From assembly GCA_009885595.1 (NCBI GenBank), contig VFKJ01000894.1:1-18096 (forward strand): a DNA stretch of 18,096 nucleotides, written 5' to 3'. Below, piece by piece: positions 1 to 6,178 of this stretch. A program made the position numbers and the translations under genes. Each line of letters begins with the position of its first letter. Within the stretch, counting starts at the first letter, position 1. Origin of the DNA: Myxococcales bacterium. Lineage in GTDB: Bacteria; Myxococcota; Myxococcia; Myxococcales; Myxococcaceae. The notes under the pieces are model-generated. The model was not told where the DNA came from, did not search any database, and saw only the letters and a program-made list of their open reading frames with translations.

Positions 1-226
1 CGACCCAGACCGCGGCGGTGACGTCGCCTGAGGGCGTCCAGTCGACATCGGCCCACGTTTCGCTCCACGGCGAGCCGGCGTCGGCGAGGCCAATGCCCGC
101 GTCGGTGCGGGGGCCGCCGTCCGTCGCGGCCCCTGCATCGATGAAGGTGGAGCCGCCATCGTCAGGGTCGATGCTGGCGTCGGCTCCGGAGAGGAAGAGG
201 GCGACGGCCACGAGGAGAGGGGACAT
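1..226 (-). CDS. Secreted protein, N-terminal part only (partial at left edge)
   Basis: The gene begins at the ATG whose complement lies at 224-226 and stays open to the left edge, giving 75 visible codons; the C-terminus is outside the window. A GGAG ribosome site (complement of 237-240) lies 10 bases before the ATG and decides the start. The first 17 residues (MSPLLVAVALFLSGADA) look like a short signal peptide with a possible signal peptidase I site after Ala-Asp-Ala, although the N-region has no positive charge. Next comes a low-complexity segment with repeated Asp-Ala-Gly and Asp-Gly-Gly units (residues 21-52), a linker type common in exported myxobacterial proteins. A possible folded domain begins around SPWSETWADVDW. 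The function is unknown because the diagnostic part is missing. It lies on the same strand as ribE, 89 bases downstream. Confidence 0.72.
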   Translation of the reverse strand, partial: MSPLLVAVALFLSGADASIDPDDGGSTFIDAGAATDGGPRTDAGIGLADAGSPWSETWADVDWTPSGDVTAAVWV

Positions 227-243
227 GTGTGAGTGACTCCGAG

Positions 244-265
244 CCGCGCGTCGGGCCTCGCGCGG
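244..265 (-). terminator. GC-rich hairpin between ribE and the downstream gene
   Basis: CCGCGCG (244-250) and CGCGCGG (259-265) are perfect 7-base inverted repeats around an 8-base loop. The hairpin lies 50 bases after the ribE stop and 17 bases before the next ATG. No T-tract follows on the minus strand, so it is not a classical intrinsic terminator. It could equally be an attenuating 5' structure for the secreted-protein gene or a chance product of high GC. Confidence 0.3.
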
Positions 266-315
266 CCATGAAGGGTTCGAGTCTGACGGGTTTCAGGCTG
301 GAATTCGAGGGGGCG

Positions 316-942
<627 letters not shown>

Positions 943-946
943 CAGC

Positions 947-1468
947 TCACTTCTTCTTCTTCTTCGCGGGAGCCTTCTTCTTCTTCGTGGCGTTCTCGAT
1001 CGCCTCGACGAACTCGACGATGCGGCTGTCGGCCTTGCGCAGGCGGCGCGAGAGCATGCGGCAGATGTTCTGCAGGATGATCACGTAGGCGAAGTTGTCC
1101 GACTTGTAGACGTTCCACAGCTCGGGGTTGGTGAGCGAGTAGGTGACGGCCTTCTTGCGCACCACGCAGGTGGCGCTGCGCGGCTGCAGCTCGACCAGCG
1201 CCATCTCGCCGAAGCACTCGCCGGGGCCCAGCTTGACGATCGACTGGTTGTTGCCGGTGGCGGAGCGGCGCAGCACCTCGACCTCGCCCTCGCGGATCAC
1301 GTACAGGGTGCGGCCCATCTCGCCTTCGTTGCAGATGTGCTCACCGACGTCCCACCGGCGCTCCTCGAGGAACTCGAAGAGGATCTCCAGGCTCGAGCCC
1401 TTGAGATCGAGAAAGACCGGCACGCTGCGGAGGAAGGTGGCAATCGACGCGTCGCGCTTCGTAATCAT
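947..1468 (-). CDS. Cyclic-nucleotide-binding (CRP-type) domain protein with poly-lysine tail
   Basis: The protein is 173 residues with one cyclic-nucleotide-binding domain (about 15-125). The phosphate-binding cassette is well preserved: FGEMALVELQPRSAT (86-100), with Glu88 and Arg97 where the ligand ribose and phosphate contacts are expected. IREGEVEVL (58-66) and LGPGECFGE (80-88) are also typical. There is no helix-turn-helix, so it is not a CRP-type transcription factor. A C-terminal helical segment (126-160) may transmit the ligand signal. The last 13 residues are almost entirely lysine (KKKKAPAKKKKK), encoded by pure AAG runs. The gene starts 17 bases after the amidohydrolase stop and ends 4 bases before ribE, so it sits inside a probable operon. 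No clear ribosome site precedes the ATG. The ligand (cAMP, cGMP or other) and partner are unknown; the basic tail suggests binding to an acidic surface or nucleic acid, which is inference. Confidence 0.88.
   Translation of the reverse strand: MITKRDASIATFLRSVPVFLDLKGSSLEILFEFLEERRWDVGEHICNEGEMGRTLYVIREGEVEVLRRSATGNNQSIVKLGPGECFGEMALVELQPRSATCVVRKKAVTYSLTNPELWNVYKSDNFAYVIILQNICRMLSRRLRKADSRIVEFVEAIENATKKKKAPAKKKKK
950..985 (-). repeat. CTT/AAG triplet microsatellite coding the poly-lysine tail
   Basis: Five CTT triplets at 950-964 and four at 974-985 (AAG on the coding strand) are separated by 9 bases. They encode Lys5 and Lys4 at the end of the cyclic-nucleotide-binding protein and lie directly upstream of the ribE start. 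Slippage here would change the number of lysines without shifting the frame. Confidence 0.85.
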
Positions 1469-1485
1469 GGCGCGAAAGGAATCAC

Positions 1486-2376
1486 TTACCCCGCGAGAGT
1501 GCCAGCGCCAAAGAGACGCAGCGCGTTCTGCCCCAGCAGGCCGGCCTCGAGGTCTTCACGGAACTTCAGGCTCACCAGGTGCTTCACCTCGCGGTCCCAC
1601 GCGTAGGGCAAGTTGGGGAAGTCGGTGCCGTAGAGGATGCGCTCGGGGCGCACCTCGAAGATGCGGCGCGGGACCTCGAGGGCGAAGTAGTTGGCGGCGA
1701 CCATGGTGGTGTCGAGCCACAACGAGTCGTGCTGCTCGAGCAGGCGGGTGTAGGCGTCGAACTCGTCCGCGCCCAGGTGAGGCACGCAGAGCTTGAGCTT
1801 CGGGTACTGGAGCAGCACGCGCTCGACCCGCTCGGCGCCGCACAGCGCGTAGACGTCGCACTTGTAGGCGGGGGAAGACGGCTCGCGGCCGGCGTGCATC
1901 ACCAGCGGCACGTTCGCCTCGAGGCAGGCCTCGTAGATCTCGTGCAACTCCGGGGCGTCGGCGGCGAAGCACTGCACGTGGCAGTGCAGCTTCACCCCGC
2001 GCAGTCCGCTCGCGAAGGCGTCGCGGAGAATCTGCGCGGCGCCCGGCTCGCCCGGGAGCACGGTGGCGAGGCCAATGACCCGCGCATCCTGGGCGGCGAT
2101 CTTCGCCATGTACTCGTTGAGGCCGCGCGCCATGCCGGGCTTGTGCGAATAGTGCAGCGCCACCACCTGGCTCACGCCGCGCGAGAAGAGGAACTCGAGC
2201 GCCTCGGGCGTCTTGAGCTTGTAGCGAACGGGCCAGCCGTAAGTGTCGAACCACTTCCAGATCGCCTCGAACGTCTGGTCGGGGAAGAGGTGCACGTGCG
2301 CGTCGACCACGGGGGGCAGCGAGAGCGGGAGCCGTGGCCCCTCGGCGTCGTGGAGCGCGGGGAGCGGCAACTTCAT
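1486..2376 (-). CDS. Amidohydrolase-2 family metal-dependent hydrolase or decarboxylase
   Basis: The protein is 296 residues from the ATG at 2376. It belongs to the Amidohydro_2 branch of the amidohydrolase superfamily (the ACMSD/gamma-resorcylate decarboxylase type of fold). Expected ligands and catalytic residues are visible: the DAHVHLF metal motif (His27, His29), GVKLHCHVQCF (His131, His133), VMHAGRE (His161), CVPHLGADE (His200) and ILYGTDFPNLPY (Asp252). This set points to an intact (beta/alpha)8 enzyme, but the substrate cannot be read from the sequence. There is no signal peptide, so it should be cytoplasmic. The start is uncertain: the frame stays open to a GTG at 2469, but the extra 31 residues are Cys/Pro/Ala-rich and precede the fold, and neither start has a well-spaced ribosome site. 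The next gene starts 17 bases downstream. The upstream receiver gene ends 141 bases away. Confidence 0.85.
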   Translation of the reverse strand: MKLPLPALHDAEGPRLPLSLPPVVDAHVHLFPDQTFEAIWKWFDTYGWPVRYKLKTPEALEFLFSRGVSQVVALHYSHKPGMARGLNEYMAKIAAQDARVIGLATVLPGEPGAAQILRDAFASGLRGVKLHCHVQCFAADAPELHEIYEACLEANVPLVMHAGREPSSPAYKCDVYALCGAERVERVLLQYPKLKLCVPHLGADEFDAYTRLLEQHDSLWLDTTMVAANYFALEVPRRIFEVRPERILYGTDFPNLPYAWDREVKHLVSLKFREDLEAGLLGQNALRLFGAGTLAG

Positions 2377-2517
2377 CCCTGGCGCGGCGCGGGGCGCAGC
2401 CAGGCAGCACAGCGGGCCCGCGGTCACGTCGAGGCAGTCCGGCGTCAATCGCGGTGGCGAGGGCGACACCCGGGCACCATGCCGATCTCCGCCTCGCGTC
2501 GCAACGAGGCCCGTGCT
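2377..2517. other. Intergenic gap before the amidohydrolase gene
   Basis: This 141-base stretch separates the receiver-gene stop from the preferred amidohydrolase ATG. I see no T-tract terminator, operator or convincing -10/-35 pair. It would shrink to 48 bases if the amidohydrolase starts at the GTG at 2469. It could hold a promoter for the amidohydrolase-CNBD-ribE group, but nothing in the bases shows this. Confidence 0.4.
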
Positions 2518-2901
2518 TCAGACGCAGCCGGACTGCTCTGGCAGAATCCAGGCCAGCACACATTCGCGCAGCCGCGCCAGGGTGACGGGCTTGGTGAGGA
2601 ACTCGCTGGCGCCTGCCTCGAGCGCCTGTTCCCTCGCCTCTGGGCCCGACTCGCTCGTCAGGAGGATCACGGGCAGCGACGCGTGCACCGGGCCCTGCCG
2701 GAGCTGCCGGATGAACTCGAGGCCATCCATCCCTGGCATGCGCAGGTCGGCGATCACCAGCGAAAGGCCCCCACCCTGGGCGAGGGACAACCCGTCCCGA
2801 CCGGTGCCCGCTTCGACGAGGCGGATCTTCATCCCGGACAGGTACACGCTGACCAGGTACCGAATGGTGGGGCTGTCGTCGATGATCAGGACCGTCTGCA
2901 A
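2518..2901 (-). CDS. Single-domain CheY-like response regulator
   Basis: From the TTG at 2901 the protein is 127 residues, the exact size of a stand-alone receiver. The start is decided by AAGAAGGGG five bases before the TTG; longer frames add only an unstructured leader from another weak TTG. All phosphorylation residues are present: acidic pair Asp8-Asp9 in VLIIDDSPT, phospho-acceptor Asp52 in VIADLRMPGMDG, switch Thr82 in VILLTSE, and Lys104 in FLTKP. No output domain follows, so it should act by binding a partner, as CheY does. It follows the kinase-receiver gene by 92 bases and lies downstream of the chemosensory operon, so the CheA or the Ser/Thr kinase are candidate upstream partners (inference). 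The TTG start suggests modest expression. Confidence 0.9.
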   Translation of the reverse strand: MQTVLIIDDSPTIRYLVSVYLSGMKIRLVEAGTGRDGLSLAQGGGLSLVIADLRMPGMDGLEFIRQLRQGPVHASLPVILLTSESGPEAREQALEAGASEFLTKPVTLARLRECVLAWILPEQSGCV

Positions 2902-2906
2902 GAGAA

Positions 2907-2915
2907 CCCCTTCTT
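2907..2915 (-). promoter_or_regulatory. Ribosome site that fixes a TTG start for the receiver gene
   Basis: The coding strand reads AAGAAGGGG, then TTCTC, then TTG. The AAGGGG core at 5-base spacing is the best ribosome site near this gene and supports the TTG at 2901 rather than any upstream start. Confidence 0.65.
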
Positions 2916-2993
2916 GAGTGCTGCTCGCTCGGAGCCGCGCGCCCAAGAAACGGTTCTTCTTTAATCAATAAGACATGCCACCACCTTGTGCGC

Positions 2994-4487
2994 TCAGGCT
3001 CCCGGCGGCCCTGGGCGGCGAAGCACCGCCACCCGATGGAGGTGCGCCCTCACCCGCGCCAGCAAGTCGGCGGGTTCGAAGGGCTTGCGGAGGAAGTCGT
3101 CTCCGCCCACGGCCAGGCCGCGGGCGCGCTCTTCCGCTGAGCACGACGCGGACAGGAAGATGAACGGGAGCGCCTGGAGTTCCTGCCGCTCCCGCACTCG
3201 GGCACAGAGTTCGAAGCCGTCCAAAGACCCCATGCGGACGTCTGAGATGATCAGATCGGGTTTCATCTGCTCGAGGGTCTCCAGGGCCTCCTCCCCCGAG
3301 CGGCAGGTGACGACCCGGAAACCCTCAGCCTCGAGGCGCAGCGAGACGAGCTTCAGGCCAACCGGGGAGTCGTCGACGACGAGCACGGTGGCGCCGCGAG
3401 TCGCGTCGAAGGAGATCGTCGCCTCGTCGCCGGCCAGGGGCGGCGCGACCAGCACCCGGGAGCGGCCGGTCTGGTGGTCCGTGTCACCGGCCAGCGAGCC
3501 GGCGATGGCCCGCACCAGGGAGTCTTCCCGCTTGTCCAGGGACTCCAGCAGGCTGCGCGTTCTCTCCAGTTGTTCCGGGAAGTGCTCCCGGACCCAGGCG
3601 CCGATCGCGTACTCATCGAAGAGGGTGTTGCCCGCCGCCTCCTCGATGGCGAGGGCCAGGTCTCGCGCGGTGGCGAAGCGGGCGTTCCGGTTTCTCTCCA
3701 GCGCCTTCATCGTCACCGCGGCCAACGCGGGCGGGAGGTCGGGCACGATGCTGAGGGGCGAGGGCGCCTGCTCCAACACCACGCGGCGCATGGCCGCGGA
3801 GGGGTCGGCGGCCGCGAACAGCCGGAGCCCGGTGAGCAGCTCGTGAAGAATGATGCCCACGCTGAAGACGTCGCAGCGGCCGTCGAGCTCTTCGCCCGTG
3901 ATCTGCTCGGGAGCCATGTACCCCACGCTGCCCTTCACGCTGCCCACCGAGGTCTCGGTCACCGAGCCGGCGACCTTGGCGATCCCGAAGTCGATGATCT
4001 TCACCGTGCCGCTGTGGCTGAGCATCACGTTGCGCGGGGTCACGTCGCGGTGGATGACGGGCCGCGGCACGCCCGATGGGTCGACGAAGGTATGCGCGTA
4101 GTGGAGGGCCAAGCCCAGATCGCGGACCACCCGGAGCGCCAGCCCCCGGGGTACGGGCTGCCCCATGCGCTGGGCACGCTTGATGGCTTTCACCAGGTCG
4201 ATGCCATGGATGAACTCCATCGAGAGAAACAGCTGCTCGTCGATCTGACCGAACTCGAAGACCTGGGCGATGTTCGAGTGGGAGAGCGAGGCCGTGACCC
4301 GCGCCTCGGTCTCGAACATGGCCGCGAACTTCGGGTCGTCCTGGAGGTCGGGGAGGATGCGCTTGACCACCACGAACTTCCTGAACCCGCCGGGGCCGGC
4401 GATGCAGGCGAGGTGGACTTCGGCCATGCCGCCCACCGACAGCAGCGTGATGAACTCGTACTTCCCGAAGTGGTGGGAACTCGTCAC
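2994..4487 (-). CDS. Hanks-type Ser/Thr protein kinase with C-terminal receiver domain
   Basis: From the GTG at 4487 the protein is 497 residues. The kinase domain (about 10-285) has a glycine loop SVGGMAEV (17-24), ATP-anchoring Lys42 (VVVKRI), catalytic loop HRDVTPRNVML (Asp148, Asn153), DFG (Asp166) and APE (192-194), so it looks active. A helical linker (286-340) includes EQLERTRSLLESLDKREDSL, and a flexible segment runs to about 365. The receiver domain (about 366-490) is complete: VDDSPVG (Asp372-373), Asp416 in LIISDVRMG, Ser446, and Lys468 in LRKPF. The protein could therefore take a His-Asp signal and gate a Ser/Thr kinase, or the reverse. No transmembrane segment is visible, so it should be cytoplasmic. 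The start was chosen because GAGGGA lies 4 bases before the GTG; the ATG at 4565 adds a proline/arginine-rich 26-residue leader with no ribosome site. It lies 87 bases downstream of the chemosensory operon on the same strand. Confidence 0.93.
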   Translation of the reverse strand: MTSSHHFGKYEFITLLSVGGMAEVHLACIAGPGGFRKFVVVKRILPDLQDDPKFAAMFETEARVTASLSHSNIAQVFEFGQIDEQLFLSMEFIHGIDLVKAIKRAQRMGQPVPRGLALRVVRDLGLALHYAHTFVDPSGVPRPVIHRDVTPRNVMLSHSGTVKIIDFGIAKVAGSVTETSVGSVKGSVGYMAPEQITGEELDGRCDVFSVGIILHELLTGLRLFAAADPSAAMRRVVLEQAPSPLSIVPDLPPALAAVTMKALERNRNARFATARDLALAIEEAAGNTLFDEYAIGAWVREHFPEQLERTRSLLESLDKREDSLVRAIAGSLAGDTDHQTGRSRVLVAPPLAGDEATISFDATRGATVLVVDDSPVGLKLVSLRLEAEGFRVVTCRSGEEALETLEQMKPDLIISDVRMGSLDGFELCARVRERQELQALPFIFLSASCSAEERARGLAVGGDDFLRKPFEPADLLARVRAHLHRVAVLRRPGPPGA

Positions 4488-4491
4488 GGCA

Positions 4492-4497
4492 TCCCTC
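4492..4497 (-). promoter_or_regulatory. Ribosome site that fixes the GTG start of the kinase-receiver gene
   Basis: The coding strand reads GAGGGA, then TGCC, then GTG at 4487. This spacing favours the GTG over the in-frame ATG 78 bases upstream, which has no purine-rich site. Confidence 0.6.
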
Positions 4498-4574
4498 GCA
4501 GCGGCGGTGGTGAGGTGGCCTCGGGTATCGCGGTCTGCCCGGGGGCCCGGGGGGGCGCGGCGCATTGTGACCGA

Positions 4575-5123
4575 TCACCGGCGAACATAGGGAACCTCGC
4601 AGGCCTCACAGCCCCAGATGCGCGCGTGCATCCAGCACCCCACGCAGAAACCAAGGGCCGCTTCCAGCCAGGTCAGGCCGAAGCAGATCGCCACGACCAC
4701 GGCCATGGACTGAGGAGTGGCGCCCCCCAGCCTCATCGCCAAGCACACCGCCGCCAGAGACGCTCCGAGCAGCCAGGCGAAGCGCTTGGGTGCGGTCGGT
4801 TTCCAAAGAGGGCGCAGGCCCATCGTCAGCGCGGTCCCCAACAGGCCCGTGGGGCTCAACGGGGTCAGGCCCGTCGCCGCGGCAAGGCCCATGTCGAGGA
4901 GCACGAAGGGCCCCACGTAGAGGACCGGGTCCAGCTCCGGCCGCGTCAACAGCAGGGCGATGGTGGTCACCGACACCACGTTGAGCAGCCCCGCCCTCGC
5001 GCGCGTCGCCGTCTCGTTGATGCGGGCCCCCGCGTGGCCCTCGACGGCCTGGCCCAACGCCCACCAGGGCTGATTGAAGAAGGTGTGGCGTGACAGTTGC
5101 GGGGGCTGCAGATCAGGGGTCAT
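4575..5123 (-). CDS. DUF4395-like four-helix membrane protein, cysteine-rich
   Basis: From the ATG at 5123 the protein is 182 residues with four hydrophobic segments at about 44-61, 65-85, 115-133 and 138-160. The motif RINETATR (34-41), the middle SPTGLLG...PKRFAWLLG and the end LEAALGFCVGC resemble the DUF4395 family as I recall it, whose function is unknown. Cysteines cluster at the C-terminus in two CxxC pairs (Cys160/163 and Cys172/175), a pattern that could bind metal or undergo thiol-disulfide exchange. The start is fixed by GGAG six bases upstream, and its ATG overlaps the cheB stop as ATGA. That places it as the last cistron of the chemosensory operon and suggests it works with that system. 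An upstream in-frame ATG at 5177 would give a longer overlap with cheB and is less likely. A role as membrane sensor or target is inference. Confidence 0.82.
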   Translation of the reverse strand: MTPDLQPPQLSRHTFFNQPWWALGQAVEGHAGARINETATRARAGLLNVVSVTTIALLLTRPELDPVLYVGPFVLLDMGLAAATGLTPLSPTGLLGTALTMGLRPLWKPTAPKRFAWLLGASLAAVCLAMRLGGATPQSMAVVVAICFGLTWLEAALGFCVGCWMHARIWGCEACEVPYVRR

Positions 5124-6178
5124 TTGCGGCTCCGATTCCGTTCCGTGGTGAGGCTCGGGGTGATGGCTTTCGACCATACCCAGAGCTGTTCACCCAGCGA
5201 GGTTGGTGAAAGGGCGAAGTCAGCAGCGCCCAGCTTGAGCGCCTCGGCAGGCATTCCGTAGACCACGCAGCTGGCTCGGTCCTGGACGACGGTGAACCCC
5301 CCGGCTTTCCGAATCGCCAGAAGCCCCTGCGCCCCGTCGCTGCCCATGCCGGTCATCACCACGCCGCACAGAGCGAAGCCCTGGAGGCGCGCTGCGCTCT
5401 CGAAGAGCACGTCCACCGACGGGCAGGGGCCCCTGGCTGAGCGGGGCCGGGAAAGGAAGACCGCGCCCTGACCCAGTTGGGTGTTGCCGCCGCTGGGGAC
5501 CACGTACACCCGAGATGGCTGCGGGAACGTCCCGGGGGCTGCCACCCCGACGGGCTGGGGCAGTTGATCGCCCAGCCAACTCGCGAAGGTCGCGTCGTAG
5601 TCGTCGGGCATGTGCTGGACCACGAGCACTGGCGCCGGGAAGTCACCGCCGAGAACCGTGAGCAACTCTACCAGCGCGGGGGGGCCCCCGGTCGAGGTCC
5701 CCACCAGGACCAGTGGCCGCAATTCTCCGGTCCCGGTCCTGGCCGCGGTCGCGGGGCGCGCCACCGGAGGCCTGGGCTGGGTGGCGAGGAAGGGAGTGGA
5801 GCGTTGGGAGACGAGCTGCAACTGGGCCATCAGGCGCAGCGCGGTGGCCACCTGGACCGGCGTCGATTCCGCCGTGAGGGTCTCCGTCGCGCCCGCCGCC
5901 ATGCTCTCCACGCCCAGTCGCGCGGTCCGGGTGAGGGCCACCACGGGGATGCTCACCTTGCCCAGCACCGCGGTCATGAGCTGAACCTGGGCTGTGGTCT
6001 CCGCGAAGAGGAGCACGCACTGGGGCCCCCGGTCGCGGCACATCCTCACGGCCGACAACGGCTCCGAGGCGCGACCCAGGACCATGACCTCGCCCTCCCG
6101 CTCCAACTGGTCGAGGAGCGGCGAGGCGAGCGTCGGCTCGCGACCCAGGGCCACGATGGGAACGGGCTCCTTAGCCAC
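5120..6178 (-). CDS. cheB: CheB-type protein-glutamate methylesterase with a degenerate receiver domain
   Basis: From the GTG at 6178 the protein is 352 residues. The C-terminal half (about 154-340) is a CheB methylesterase that should remove methyl groups from MCP glutamates. The catalytic triad is intact: Ser162 in VGTSTGG, His189 in VVQHMPDDY, and Asp281 in MTGMGSDGAQG. The N-terminal 125 residues have receiver-like size and spacing but have lost the chemistry. The acidic pair is replaced by ALGREP (10-15), the phospho-acceptor position in CVLLFAETT is Phe58, and the conserved lysine region reads GATETLTAES. Phosphorylation by CheA therefore looks impossible, so activity would be set by binding or be constitutive. 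The start overlaps the last codons of cheA by 8 bases. An upstream in-frame codon at 6259 would add an implausible Arg-rich leader. The stop overlaps the DUF4395 ATG. Confidence 0.92.
   Translation of the reverse strand: MAKEPVPIVALGREPTLASPLLDQLEREGEVMVLGRASEPLSAVRMCRDRGPQCVLLFAETTAQVQLMTAVLGKVSIPVVALTRTARLGVESMAAGATETLTAESTPVQVATALRLMAQLQLVSQRSTPFLATQPRPPVARPATAARTGTGELRPLVLVGTSTGGPPALVELLTVLGGDFPAPVLVVQHMPDDYDATFASWLGDQLPQPVGVAAPGTFPQPSRVYVVPSGGNTQLGQGAVFLSRPRSARGPCPSVDVLFESAARLQGFALCGVVMTGMGSDGAQGLLAIRKAGGFTVVQDRASCVVYGMPAEALKLGAADFALSPTSLGEQLWVWSKAITPSLTTERNRSRK

Noticed and set aside
1579..2964. Plus-strand open frame (461 codons) opposite the amidohydrolase and receiver genes
   Set aside because: It is a shadow frame; the opposite strand has intact metal-binding and receiver motifs.
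2950..2980. AT-rich patch (TTAATCAATAAG) as promoter for the receiver gene
   Set aside because: It is notable in this GC-rich context, but I found no -35 element at proper spacing, so I did not list it as a promoter.
4538..4561. C/G-rich run with two CCCGGG blocks as a terminator between DUF4395 and the kinase-receiver gene
   Set aside because: It could fold several ways, but no single clean stem with a U-tract exists; I treat it as base composition.
3474..5093. Plus-strand open frame (539 codons) across the kinase-receiver and DUF4395 genes
   Set aside because: It spans two recognised minus-strand genes and their intergenic gap, and its sequence is His/Arg-rich shadow composition.
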